Positions 41,993 to 53,029 of a stretch of DNA of 64,000 nucleotides are shown piece after piece. Under the pieces are notes generated by a model, which was not told the DNA's origin, did no database searches, and saw only the letters and a program-made list of their open reading frames with translations. The stretch spans positions 7,495,796 to 7,559,795 of the forward strand of contig CM044961.1 of the NCBI GenBank assembly GCA_024516035.1, written 5' to 3'. Both the position numbers and the translations under genes were made by a program. Source of the DNA: Bactericera cockerelli. Taxonomy: Eukaryota > Arthropoda > Insecta > Hemiptera > Triozidae. Each line of letters begins with the position of its first letter. The stretch's first letter is position 1.

Positions 41993-42099
41993 TTGGCCTC
42001 CATATTCTTATTCTTGAGCATGTAGTTGACCTCATCCGCTGTGAACGGTCCCTGCAGCTTCTGTCCATTCAGCATCTCATCCTCCAGAACTTTGATGGA
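41993..42099 (-). CDS. Gpdh: Gpdh exon F, copy 2
   Basis: Same protein as copy 1 exon F ([35 protein letters not shown]), one synonymous difference. Donor AA/GTAAGA. No exon G follows before copy 1, so this exon must splice to exon A of copy 1 (29782, in frame), to the far exon G, or end at the adjacent AAG TAA. Confidence 0.92.
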
Positions 42100-42409
42100 C
42101 TGAAAAAGAAAACAACAGTGAGAAAGAGTTAATTTACAGCCACAAAGTCAGGCTTGGGTATGACCTCTATAGAAGTTGTGAAGGTGAAACTTAAGGGATA
42201 GTGTCCACTAAGATTAACAAATCCTGTTTCATAATTCGGGCCTTAACCTCGCTAATTTCGATGTCGATACTACACACTAAAAATTGTGACATAATAACAC
42301 GGATAACTAGCTCTTTATCTTTTTTTTAGCTCGCTAATTTTCCCCTCAACTTCGCTCACTTTATTATTATTATTATCTGACCTGGTTGCAGGGTTTCCAG
42401 TGAAACCCT

Positions 42410-42702
42410 TACAATTAACACAGCGACCTAATTAGATCTATTGTGACCAGTTGATTCTGTTCGATCTTAAAGTCCTGATTTGAGATACTCAGGACGGGGT
42501 TTTCACCCTCCATTCGCTGGGAATCGTACCAGCTTCCCACATTTACCTCACCCAGCCTGGGTAGGGTCGGAAATGCCAGCCTCACATGTACGGAGGGAAT
42601 AGAATTTTCTGTGTGAAAAATCTGCTCCGACCGGGGATCGAACTCAGGATCTCTGGACTACGGGTAGTAGTCACAACCATTACGCCACGGAGGTCGATGC
42701 TA
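42410..42702 (-). mobile_element. T5 SINE, reverse, shared with copy 1
   Basis: GACGGGGTTTTCACCCTCCA and GGGGATCGAACTCAGGATCT, same position relative to exons E and F as in copy 1. Confidence 0.75.
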
Positions 42703-42790
42703 CCCACTAAAAATTGTGACATAATAACACAGATAACTAGCTCTTTAACTTTTTTTAGCTCGCTAATAAATGTGGTTTACCAATAAAGTG

Positions 42791-42990
42791 GCAGCCGATC
42801 TCCGTGGCTCAGTGGTTAAGAGCATTGGTTGCTGACCCGGAGGTTGTGGGTTCGAATCCCGGCCGGAGCGGAAAATTCTGACGAGTTTTTCCGTTTCCGG
42901 AATGGCATGGATGTAAAGGTAAAGTGCCCTGAAGTAATGCGAAAGCGGTTCCGGGGCACAACTACCTTTTTTTTTTAAAAAAAAACCAAT
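42791..42990 (+). mobile_element. T3 SINE specific to copy 2
   Basis: CTCCGTGGCTCAGTGGTTAA, GTGGGTTCGAATCCCGGCCG, body and mixed T/A-run end; flanked by CAATAAAGTG-type duplicates (near 42780 and 42990). Copy 1 lacks it. Confidence 0.8.
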
Positions 42991-43048
42991 AAAGTGTTAA
43001 ATAATAATAATAACCTCGCTAATTTTCCCCTCAACTTGGCTCACTTAC

Positions 43049-43245
43049 TTTCCCGGTTTTCACAAAGGCCTCCGAGACTTTCCGGTTGCGTCCCCCGTAG
43101 CAGGTGGTGATCAGATCCGCCACTCCACACGACTCGAAGAAAGTCGCACTCTTGGCCCCTGGGTAGAAGATCTCGGTGAACTTGACCATCTCCATCAGAC
43201 CCAACCGTATGACCGCGGCCTTCGTGTTGTCTCCCAGACCCAAAC
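43049..43245 (-). CDS. Gpdh: Gpdh exon E, copy 2
   Basis: Encodes the same 65 residues as copy 1 ([20 protein letters not shown] ... VKTGK), keeping VAD, TTCYGG and GGRNR. Six synonymous differences, donor AAA/GTAAGT, acceptor ACTTGCAG. Confidence 0.94.
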
Positions 43246-43295
43246 CTGCAAGTTAAAAGTTATCATATTTGTGTTAATCACTTTATTATTAAACA

Positions 43296-43414
43296 TATTT
43301 GATCAAGTTTTATTTACAAATAACATAGATTATATACAATTATACATACATAGGAATTAAAATTAACAAAACAAAACTTGATCAAGGGCGGTGCTAATGC
43401 CAACGGCATTCTCT
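43296..43414 (-). mobile_element. L-element specific to copy 2, reverse
   Basis: AAACTTGATCAAGGGCGGTG and CTAATGCCAACGGCATTCTC (hairpin GAATGCC/GGCATT). It interrupts a stretch continuous in copy 1 (AATCACTTTCGTGTTGTCTC), with CTTT at both borders. Confidence 0.75.
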
Positions 43415-43449
43415 TTCGTGTTGTCTCCCAGCCCCAAACCTGCAAGTTA

Positions 43450-43628
43450 AAAGTTATTATTATATTATGCTTTATTAGGTAGAACAATAAATATATACAG
43501 TAAAATACAATGAAATTATAAAGAAAAATAAAATAAATTGAACAAATAAACAAGAACAAAAAAGAGAAAGAAGCTAAAGTCCTAGCTAATGGGCGGGGTT
43601 ATTGCCTGTGGCAATCTCTTCCACCCAA
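43450..43628 (-). mobile_element. H-element, reverse, shared with copy 1
   Basis: TGGGCGGGGTTATTGCCTGT, CAATCTCTTCCACCCA. Confidence 0.7.
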
Positions 43629-44129
43629 AAAAGTTATCATATTAAAAAAAAAACCAGATTCGTGCTTTATTTGTACATCATTTCATTACAATGTTTTGAA
43701 TAATAACATAATAAATATATGAGTAGATAAAATTAATCAAATAAAATAATTATGATAGTTGTATTTTATTTATTTTATAGAAAAATGTTACAACAGTTGG
43801 CTTATAATGAACTACATTAGAATTACAAAATATTAAGGTATAACTAACAAATACATGTAATAATTATGAGTATACAGCACTATACACATATATTATCACA
43901 CTAAAGTACCTGGGGAACCAGGCACCTTGTTTTGTGAATCAGGCACATATTTGTGTTAATCACTTTCGTCATATCACAACTACTCAAACTCGCTTTACTA
44001 AATCCACGCTGAAACTGGGACTATAATATAATCAACATTTTAGAAGAAGAAAAAAATCTTGTCTTTTTTACTCCTTGGGCATTACAGGTTTAATATACCT
44101 ATGTATGTATGCATTTATTTGTGGTCAAG

Positions 44130-44402
44130 CACAAGGCCTCTTCACAAATTTTGTGGGTAGCGTAGCATTACCAAGAGCCTCCTGTACTTTTCAAGTTCTA
44201 TTACATTAATTTCTTTTTACTCTGTTAATGCCGCCACTGGTCGTTATTCATACAAGTAACTACTCATTTTTCCTCACGAGGTATGAGTGGACCCCAAACA
44301 TCCAAGTACAGAGCAGAAAAATTCCTGCCCCGCTGGGGATCGAACCCAGGTCACCATGCGTGCAATGCCTAGCGCGGTAACTCACTCTGCCACGGTGATT
44401 AC
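44130..44402 (-). mobile_element. T4 SINE, reverse, shared with copy 1
   Basis: CTCACGAGGTATGAGTGGAC, GGGGATCGAACCCAGGTCAC, CTCACTCTGCCACGGTGA (A-box complement). Confidence 0.75.
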
Positions 44403-44674
44403 TTAGGTCTATGTAGTATTTACGTATGTACCATTGTACCTAATCTGTACTTAAAATAACATTCAAATACATGTACCCCCGTTCGTTTGACCATAATTTG
44501 CCTTATTTTACCTAAACATTATGTAATTATATGGAACCCCGATATTATGGACTTTTACATTGAACCCCGCTATTATGAACTACTCCTGGTCCCAATTAGT
44601 TCATAATAACGGGGTTCTACTGTACTTAAATATGTATTTTTATATGTAATAGATAATTTAATAATAATAATAAG

Positions 44675-45690
44675 ATTACCGTCCACAAAGCCAGCTCCGC
44701 AGGCCACAATATTCTTGAGGGCGCCACAGATCTCCACAGCATCCACATCATCCACCACAGAGACACGGCTAGTCTGTTCTCTATTTATAGTCCTCTAGCG
44801 AGACTCTAGTCTTCTCCCTGTTTAACGTTCCCCAGCCAGACTATCTTTTTTTTTCATTTTTATTGTTTCCATTTTTTAATTTCTGTAGTAAATATTCGTA
44901 CTGTACGTATGTATTTTTATATCTAATAGATAATTTAATAATAATAAGATTACCTATGGGTTTGATGGTAGAGAGTGCCTCAGGCAATAATCACGCCCTT
45001 TGTCAATATTATTCTTGTCAATAAAGAGTTATTATTATTATTACCGTCCACAAAGCCAGCTCCGCAGGCCACAATATTCTTGAGGGCGCCACAAATCTCC
45101 ACAGCGTCCACATCAGCTAGCCTGGCTTGTAAGGGTTGGCTAGTCTGTTCTCTGTTTATAGTCTTCTCCCTGTTTAAACGTTCCCCAGCTAGACTATCTT
45201 TTTTTTTTCTTTTTTATTGTCTATATTGTTTCCTTTTTTTAATTTCTGTAGTAAATATTCGTTCTGTACGTATCTATTTTTATATCTAATAGATAATTTA
45301 ATAATAATAAGATTACCTATGGGTTTGATGGTAGAGATTGCCTCAGGCAATAATCACGCCCTTTGTCAATATTATTCTTGTCAATAAAGAGTTATTATTA
45401 TTATTACCGTCCACAAAGCCAGCTCCGCAGGCCACAATATTCTTGAGGGCGCCACAGATCTCCACAGCATCCACATCAGCTAGCCTAGCTTGTAAGGGTT
45501 GGCTAGTCTGTTCTCTGTTTATAGTCTTCTCCCTGTTTAACGTTCCCCAGCTAGACTATCTTTTTTTTTTCTTTTTTATTGTCTATATTGTTTCCATTTT
45601 TTAATTTCTGTAGTAAATATTCGTTCTGTACGTATGTATTTTTATATCTAATAGATAATTTAATAATAATAAGATTACCTACGGGTTTGA
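44675..45690 (-). repeat. Tandem partial 3' copies of Gpdh exon D fused to A-element pieces
   Basis: Exon D 3' fragments (codons for [15 protein letters not shown] and donor) at 44680-44766, 45049-45116 and 45412-45478, each followed by a short A-element piece. The last two belong to units of about 363 bp that also contain a hairpin element (GCCTCAGGCAATAATCACGC, CCTTTGTCAATA). The full exon D at 45770 ends the series. Confidence 0.85.
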
Positions 45691-45769
45691 TGGCAGAGAT
45701 TGCCTCAGGCAATAATCACGCCCTTTGTCAATATTATTCTTGTCAATAAAGAGTTATTATTATTATTAC

Positions 45770-45950
45770 CGTCCACAAAGCCAGCTCCGCAGGCCACAAT
45801 ATTCTTGAGGGCGCCACAGATCTCCACCGCATCCACATCATCCACCACAGAGACTCGGAAGTTAGGAGTCTGCAGGAGGGCATGCAACAGAGGACCCAGG
45901 GCTTTGTCCTTGCATCCGATGGTGGTCTCACAGAACTTCTCCTCCGCTAC
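45770..45950 (-). CDS. Gpdh: Gpdh exon D, copy 2
   Basis: Protein identical to copy 1 ([20 protein letters not shown] ... GAGFVD), catalytic GALKN Lys kept, four synonymous differences. Its donor is G/GTAATAATAATAATAAC, made by the hairpin-element tail, against G/GTAACC in copy 1, so it may be spliced less well. Confidence 0.92.
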
Positions 45951-46166
45951 CTGAAACCAAGTGATGGAATTAATTATAATGTATGTACTTTGGTAGGTAA
46001 ACCATGTAAAAATTTACAGTAAATTAAGAGATGCTATATTAAACTGTTAGCGTAATGGGACTTCTTGTCTCGAGCCGACAGTCTAAATAAAGCACTACTA
46101 TACTATACTATACTTTAAACCAATCATCCACCACACAAAACCCATAAGTTCGGAGTTTTCAGTAAA

Positions 46167-46515
46167 ACATGCAACAGAGGACCCAGGGCTTTGTCCTTGC
46201 ATCCGATAGTGGTTTCACAGAACTTCTCCTCCGCTACCTGAAACCAAGTGATGAAATTAATTATAAAGTACCTTAAACCCACAAGTTAACCAATCATCCA
46301 TTACAGAAACCCATAATTTCGGAGTTTTCAGTAAAAAAAACTGTTATGTTATGCTGAAAGGGTTGTTAAAATATTAATAATGTAAGATATTGTTGATGAA
46401 ATATTGTGAATATTAAATAAACAATGAAAAAAAAAAAAAAAAAAAACATGCAACAGAGGACCCAGGGCTTTGTCCTTGCATCCGATAGTGGTCTCACAGA
46501 ACTTCTCCAAAGTAC
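46167..46515 (-). pseudogene. Two partial 5' copies of Gpdh exon D, copy 2
   Basis: 46167-46240 and 46447-46515 repeat CAACAGAGGACCCAGGGCTT to the acceptor (the second with CCAAAGTACC replacing the first codons). An A run precedes the second. Confidence 0.75.
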
Positions 46516-46841
46516 CTGAAATCCAGAATTACAATTATAATAATAATAGAAACTGGTGAGCCACCACACGACTTTCCTTATCACTCGAAAATAAGTCCAA
46601 TTCCGCCACTGGTGACTGACTGAACGGTAAAAGTTAGCTGAAAATCAATGTCAAATACTTAATCAGCATCTCAAAATCATTGGATTTGATATGTCACAAC
46701 CCTCAGCAAATAGTATGAATATTATAAAATTTAGTCCGGTGCCAAAACGTGTTTTGGCACTGAAAACTGACCTCTTGATTACCAGACCACCGCCTTTAAT
46801 AATGAGCTATCGAGACAGACTACTTAATGTATTTTTTTGAA

Positions 46842-47098
46842 TTAGGTTTAACGTCGCTTGCAAATGCATGATAACGACGGGGTTTTTACCTTCCATTCGC
46901 TGGAAACTCATAGACCAGCTACTCAAATTAACCTTACCCAGCCGAGTGGGGCCGGAAATAGCCAGCGTGACGAGGGTTTGAATTTGAATGCGAGGAGGAC
47001 TTGGCTAACCTATTTGTTGAAATTGGGACTTGAACCACCGACCTCCAATTGCAAGTTCGCCGCCTTATCGATGAAGCTACTGAGGTCGGTTAACCGAG
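46842..47098 (-). mobile_element. SINE related to T5 and 5S-SINE, reverse
   Basis: TTTAACGTCGCTTGCAAATG, GACGGGGTTTTTACCTTCCA, AACCTTACCCAGCCGAGTGG and a tRNA-like end with GGACTTGAACCACCGACCTC. Confidence 0.65.
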
Positions 47099-47164
47099 AA
47101 TTATTGCATTAAAATACAATACAACACTCCATTTATCCTGCACGAATGAGACCTATAGTCCTTT

Positions 47165-47321
47165 TACAGTGTATTATTACTTTTCTACCACCTAACCCGC
47201 AGAGTCTTATTATTATATGGTCAAAAACTCAAATTGACGAGGGAAAATTCATGCACTGGGTGGGATTCGAACCAACGGATCCCTACGATACCTGGATTAC
47301 GAGACTAGCGCTTTAACCTAG
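47165..47321 (-). mobile_element. T2 SINE, reverse
   Basis: CTACCACCTAACCCGCAGAG and GGATTCGAACCAACGGATCC; interrupted at GCGCTTTAACC by the following A-element, after which TAGCGCTTTAACCACTTGAC resumes. Confidence 0.75.
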
Positions 47322-47327
47322 TCTGAC

Positions 47328-47578
47328 TGGGGGACGTTCAACAGGGGGAAGACCAGTGTCTCGCTAGAGGACTATAAACAAAGAACAGACTAGCCAACCC
47401 TTACAAGCCTAGTTTCCTAAGGGTTTAATGGCTTATAAAGAAAAGTCCAAGTCCTCATGATGGTTGATCGCACATAGAAATATGTGGTTCAGGACGAGCC
47501 AACTTTGAAATAAAGTTGGCTGGAGACCATCACTCACCCCTCCAGCTGTAGCCAAGCTGGCTACAACAGCAACAACTA
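47328..47578 (+). mobile_element. A-element, full length, inserted in a T2 SINE
   Basis: CTAGTCTGACTGGGGGACGT to (CAACAG/CAA)n. The duplicated CTAGCGCTTTAACC of the T2 head on both sides marks the insertion. Best copy in the window for a reference sequence. Confidence 0.8.
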
Positions 47579-47611
47579 GCGCTTTAACCACTTGACCACC
47601 AGTTCACTCAC

Positions 47612-47719
47612 CTCTCCTGCCAGGTTGGCTCCCATGAGCACCGTCATCTGGATCTTGAGGTTCCGGGTGATGATGTGGGAGATGAGATCTATGCCCCCGC
47701 CCTCTGCGCGGTCGAAACC
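47612..47719 (-). CDS. Gpdh: Gpdh exon C, copy 2
   Basis: Same 36 residues as copy 1 ([36 protein letters not shown]), two synonymous differences, same splice sites. Confidence 0.93.
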
Positions 47720-47752
47720 CTGGAATAAGGTAAATAATAATGAATCAGTAAG

Positions 47753-47950
47753 CCGACCTCCGTGGCTCAGTGGTTAAGAGCATTGGTTACTGACCCGGAG
47801 GTTGCGGGTTCAAATCCCGGCCGGAGCGGAAATTTCTGATCGAAATTTTCCGTTTCCGGAATGGCATGGATGTAAAGGTAAAGTGCCCTGAAGTAATGCG
47901 AAAGCGGTTCCAGGGCACACTTACCTTTTCAAAAAAAAAAAAAAAAAAAG
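47753..47950 (+). mobile_element. T3 SINE, shared with copy 1
   Basis: Same insertion as 17227-17430; A tail shorter (about 20). Confidence 0.85.
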
Positions 47951-48083
47951 ATGAATCAGTAACTAGACCAAAAAGATCTTGTGGATATGTAAGTCACGAA
48001 CACTATCTATACCTCGACATTCAGTGGATCGATTGGGAAAAAAACCATCTTGTTGACGAATTCCTTGCAGCATTAGTAAAAGT

Positions 48084-48646
48084 GATAAGGTAGAAAAGAA
48101 AGCGAACTTACTTTGATAAGTGAGAAGGTAGAAAAGAAAGCGAACTTACTTTGATAAGTGAGAAGGTAGAAAAGAAAGCGAAACTTACTTTGATAAGTGA
48201 TGAGGTAGAAAAGAAAGCGAACTTACTTTGATAAGAAATAAGGTAGAAAAGAAAGCGAACTTACTTTGATAAGTAAGAAGTTAGAAAAGAAAGCGAACTT
48301 ACTTTGATAAGTGAGAAGGTAGAAAAGAAAGCGAACTTACTTTGATAAGTGATAAGAGGTAGAAAAGAAAGCGAACTTACTTTGATAAGTGAGAAGGTAG
48401 AAAAGAAAGCGAACTTACTTTGATAAGTGAGAAGGTAGAAAAGAAAGCGAACTTACTTTGATAAGTGAGAAGGTAGAAAAGAAAGCGAACTTACTTTGAT
48501 AAGTGAGAAGGTAGAAAATAAAGCGAACCTACTTTGATAAGTGAGAAGGTAGAAAAGAAAGCGAACTTACTTTGATAAGTGAGAAGGTAGAAAAGAAAGC
48601 GAACTTACTTTGATAAGTGAGAAGGTAGAAAAGAAAGCGAACTTAC
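48084..48646. repeat. 38-bp splice-donor minisatellite, copy 2
   Basis: About 15 units of the array described for copy 1, less uniform (TGATGAGG, AAATAAGG, TAAGAAGTT and GATAAGAGG variants). Each unit keeps ATCAAA/GTAAGTTCGC on the minus strand, apart from one GTAGGTTCGC. Confidence 0.92.
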
Positions 48647-48787
48647 TTTGATAAGTGAGAGACCGACGGCATCTGGCTTGATCTTGCCGAGCAGCTGAGA
48701 GCAGAGCCGCACAATGAACTGATGCGGCACAACGAACACGAGGATGTCCGCATCTTTAGCCGCATCTACAACGTCTGGAACAGCCAC
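48647..48787 (-). CDS. Gpdh: Gpdh exon B, copy 2
   Basis: Same 47 residues as copy 1 including the terminal catalytic Lys of SLIK; two synonymous differences; acceptor GATTCCGCAG. Confidence 0.93.
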
Positions 48788-49580
48788 CTGCGGAATCAAT
48801 GCGGGATTGATTTAGAATTTTGGACTGTTATGCGGTATGCATATGCTGTACAAAGGTAAATTGTTCGAATGTATAGTAAATTAATCCGCACAATATACTT
48901 ATGCGGCACAACGAACACCAGGATGTCCGCATCTTTAGCCGCATCTACAACGTCTGGAACGGCCACCTGCGGAATCAATGCGGGATTGATTTAGAATTTT
49001 AGACTGTTATGAGGTATGTTGCTGTACAAAGGTAAATTGTTCGAATGTATGGTAAATTAATCCGCACAATATACTTATGCGGCACAACGAACACGAGGAT
49101 GTCCGCATCTTTAGCCGCATCTACAACGTCTGGAACAGCCACCTGCGGAATCAATGCGGGATTGAATTGGAGTTTTAGACTGCTATGCGGTATGCTACTG
49201 TACAGAGGTAAATTGTTCGAATGTATAGTAAATTAATCCGCACAATATATTTATGCGGCACAACGAACACGAGGATGTCCGCATCTTTAGCCGCATCTAC
49301 AACGTCTGGAACAGCCACCTGAGGAATCAATGCGGGATTGATTTAGAATTTTAGACTGCTATGCGGTATGCTACTGTACAGAGGTAAATTGTTCGAATGT
49401 GTAGTAAATTAATCCGCACAATATACTTTTGCGGCACAACGAACACCAGGATGTCCGCATCTTTAGCCGCATCTACAACGTCTGGAACAGCCACCTGAGG
49501 AATCAATGCGGGATTGATTTGGAATTTTAGACTGTTATGCGGTATGCTACTGTACAGAGGTAAACTGTTCGAATGTATGT
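48788..49580 (-). repeat. Four tandem partial copies of Gpdh exon B, copy 2
   Basis: Period 179/176/176/176 bp; acceptor-bearing starts at 48966, 49142, 49318 and 49494. Each has the first ~28 codons (to PHKYIVR) and then intron. One more unit than in copy 1. Confidence 0.88.
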
Positions 49581-49842
49581 AGTAATATAAGATAAGATAT
49601 ATTTACTGACAACAATAAGTCGTAGTTTACAATAAGTTTACAAAAATCAGTATATGCATATTAATTTTTTACAAAAAAAAAAAAAAAAAAGTAAAAATAT
49701 GTCAAGAAGAAATATAAAATGAAAAATATACTCTATAGTCTAGACTGCATTAAAATACAACATTACATTTATGTTTGCAGACTCGAATAAATTTAAATAA
49801 AGAAAAATTACATTACAAATATGTACTAATATAAGCCGCACA

Positions 49843-49990
49843 ATATACTGCTGCGGCCATACAAACACCAGGATGACCGCATCTTTTGCCGCATTTACTA
49901 CGATCTTAGAAACCAAATAAAAATGGCTTAGGATGGGTCCTCTGTAAAAAAATGAAATATAAAACAAATGAAAAGAAAAATAAAAAAAGA
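49843..49990 (-). pseudogene. Diverged partial exon B interrupted by an insertion
   Basis: Corresponds to 19386-19467 of copy 1 (VFVWPQQYIVR), but about 85 bp of AT-rich sequence separates the codons from the CCACCTGCG acceptor. Confidence 0.7.
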
Positions 49991-50571
49991 GCCACCTGCG
50001 AAAGAAATCTACTGGGAGCGATGAAGATAATTATGCGTTCAGCAAGAATATGATAACTTTTTAATTTTAAAATATGATAACTTTTTAATTTTATTTTTAA
50101 CTCTTTTATGGACATTTGGACACCCAGTATAAAAGTGAGATAGGTGCCAATGCTAATGAGCGAGCATTGGGAGTGACATTCACAGAGTACTCGAATCGCG
50201 CTTACCCCACCTCGGTTTTACATATTTCAATAATGAATGACCCTAATTTATAAAGCGACATTATATCCTCCCCCAGTTTTCATGTATACAACTATACATG
50301 TTATGTATTATTTTTTTAACTGTATATGTATATTGTATCTATTTAACGGGATAAGTCCGATTTACATAGAAACAAGTAATACACGATAAATGAATTAAAG
50401 TACAAGACAATATTAAGGTATATATATAATATATATATATATTTTTAATTTATTTTAATTGTATATATTGTATCTATTTAACGGTACAAGCGCGATTTAC
50501 ATAGGAACAAATATTACACGATAAATGAAATAAAGTACAAGACAATGATTGAAATAAATGTTGAAGTTTCC
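49991..50571. other. Intronic sequence with the mariner-free site
   Basis: Matches copy 1 19480-19780 and 20697-21116. Around 50310-50335 it lacks the 0.9 kb mariner, and near 50380 it lacks the T4 SINE. Confidence 0.7.
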
Positions 50572-50890
50572 GTCCTGGTAGCTCAGTGGTCAAGGGTCAA
50601 GGCGTTGGTCTGGTAATCTACGAGGTCGTGGGTTCGAAACCCAGCCGGGACATGATAACTTACTCCCATTTGCTATACCAACTATAACTTTCCTATGTGC
50701 TATATTTTATATGTAACTATGTAATGTATGGAAGAGAATGCCGTAGGCATTAGCACCGCCCTTGATCAAGTTTTGTAATTTCAACTTTGTTTCTTGTAAA
50801 TTGTATATACTATATATTTTGTAAATAAAACTTGATTAAATCTGTTTAATAATGTAGAAGAAATGTACAATAAAACACATTATTATTATT
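50572..50890 (+). mobile_element. T1-like SINE with an L-element inside
   Basis: GTCCTGGTAGCTCAGTGGTC and GGGTTCGAAACCCAGCCGGG. The tail is split by an L-element at 50729-50849 (GAGAATGCCGTAGGCATTAG, CACCGCCCTTGATCAAGTTT) flanked by TAATGTA on both sides (50722-50728, 50850-50856). Copy 1 has only one TAATGTA. Confidence 0.8.
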
Positions 50891-51248
50891 TGGGATTTTG
50901 ACTTACTGCTGGAATATTAGAACTCATGAGTCCTGATCGAGCAGTATAAATTAGGTGATATGATTACTAAGGGCCGTATTATATAACAGGATTAGATTTA
51001 ATCCAAGTGGACACTATCCCATAACTGAGACACTTGGGCTATAGTACGCTGTGATTGGTTGAAACTCCGACTTTAGGGGGTGTCTTGTGGCCCTTTTCTT
51101 TTTAGATCACTTAGATTAAGTAACGCCGAACATGGAGAGTACATGGATCGGTGTCCTTAGTGGGTTTGAATTAAAGATTGTTGAAAAGTTCATATCACAA
51201 TTGATACCAGGATAACTTATACCTACCTCATCTGAACAAATATTTATG

Positions 51249-51556
51249 AACTTTTTTTTAAGATGAGTGTTTCAGTCTTTTTTATTTCGTAGCCATGAAA
51301 CAGGAGCTACTGTAGACGCTTGTGGTCTGTGTTGTAACCTGCCCATTCCATAGTATGCCTCCCCTCTGATGTGCGAGAAGTGACACAATACTACCCATTT
51401 AGGTGCTGGGTCAACACGAGCGCACCGGAAGGTATCCCTTATAAACAACTGTAACCAAATTAAGAATACAATTTTTTTGTCGTCGCTGGGGTTCAAACCC
51501 ATGACCTTCCACATGGCAAGCGAGTGCTTAACCACTGAGCTATTCGTGCGCTCATC
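51249..51556 (-). mobile_element. T6 SINE, reverse, shared with copy 1
   Basis: CACGAGCGCACCGGAAGGTA and GGGGTTCAAACCCATGACCT. Confidence 0.75.
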
Positions 51557-51889
51557 TTTTGTTATCATATAAGTGATTTAATTCAATACTTGTTAAATAC
51601 CTTGTACCTACAGACAAATGTACATAATTAATTATTCTACATGTACCTGTGGACAGTCACAGTTAAGATGACAAATGTTCCTGATAATATATATAGAATG
51701 ACCAGAGATATACTCACATTAAGTGAATATTTACAAGACAATATTTGTTCATTCATTCATGGGCACTGGGCAGTTCATACATTCAAGGTAAAGATTTGTT
51801 TAGTGATAAGACTGATAAGTTACATTGACAATAATAATTGTTTTTTCCTGATGAGAGTGTCATACGTCTGATAATATACTGATATGGGT

Positions 51890-52132
51890 GGATGAGATTG
51901 CCACAGGTAATAACCCCGCCTTTTATTTAGGATATTAGTATTATTTTCTTCTTTATTTATTTTTTCAAACTATTTTATCATTGGTTTTTCTTTATCATTT
52001 TATCATTCAAACTATTATTATGTGGTAAAAATCCCACATGAGAGGATAACTTGTAATGTCTCGGCTGGGTTTCGAACCCGCGACCTCTGGATTCACAGAG
52101 TGCCTTTACCAATGAGCGACCGGGACAGACTG
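51890..52132 (-). mobile_element. H-element piece followed by T1 SINE
   Basis: GATGAGATTGCCACAGGTAA (H, plus sense) to about 51960; then reverse T1 from 52015 (GTGGTAAAAATCCCACATGA) to GAGCGACCGGGACAG. Confidence 0.65.
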
Positions 52133-52479
52133 TGTTGTAATACCCAGAAAATATGGTGTGATTCCCAAAATTCCGGCACTCAAGCATTATAAATGCGGTA
52201 GCAACATATTCCATGTTGCCCTTGGATTCATTATCACTTCGTTATCAGTTCGTTTGTGATAACAGCCAACACCTGAGTTTGTTACAATGTGTATTGGGAG
52301 TTTAGGGTGATATACATTCGACACATTGTCTCATCATCCCAACAAATCTCTCTTTGATGAGGTCAGGTACTTGCTTTCGCCTTCGTGCTCGCTCCATTAT
52401 TTTCAATGGGGAGATAATTTGAGAAGAAAAATTGATTGGAGGCAGATGAGAAGGGATATTAGAGGAAATGATTACCTGT

Positions 52480-52660
52480 CTCGGTGGGGGGACGTTAAAC
52501 AGGGAGAAGTCCTCTTATTTGATGGGTTTGATGGCAGAGATTGCATCAGGCAATAATCTTGCCCTTTGTCAATAAAGAGTTAATAAAAGACCAGTGTCTC
52601 GCTAGAGAACTATAAATAGAGAATAGACTAGCCAACCCTTACAAGCCGGCTACCTTGCAG
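52480..52660 (+). mobile_element. A-element interrupted by a small hairpin element
   Basis: CTCGGTGGGGGGACGTTAAA, break at GGAGAAGT, insertion GCAGAGATTGCATCAGGCAA to CAATAAAGAGTTAATAA, then AGACCAGTGTCTCGCTAGAG and on to GCTACCTTGCAG. Confidence 0.65.
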
Positions 52661-53029
52661 TTTCGAATAGGACAATTAAAGTCCCATGTAGTTATGACCT
52701 TTTTGATAGTGTTCTATGTCTTGGTAGGTATTTGAGAGAATGAATTCCATAAAAATAAATAATCTCTTCGAAGTTTAATTTTTTTTTTTTTTTTTTAATA
52801 ATATTTTATTTATTGTTTAATATCATATCATTATCAATCATCACACGTTTTTGCACTTACAATTCTTAGGAATCCTGATCACAATAATTATTATAAAATG
52901 ACAAAATTTCAGTTTCTGTTCTTGAAAGCTTGATAAAAAAGTCACCATAAAATTAAAATCGTAGTTTTAAGATTATTTATTAGACTTAGACTTACCTTTA
53001 CTTTTAATTTTCATACTTGAAATTTTTGT

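Noticed and set aside
45338..45954. Repeated [12 protein letters not shown] frames
   Set aside because: Antisense shadows of the repeated partial exon D plus element tails.
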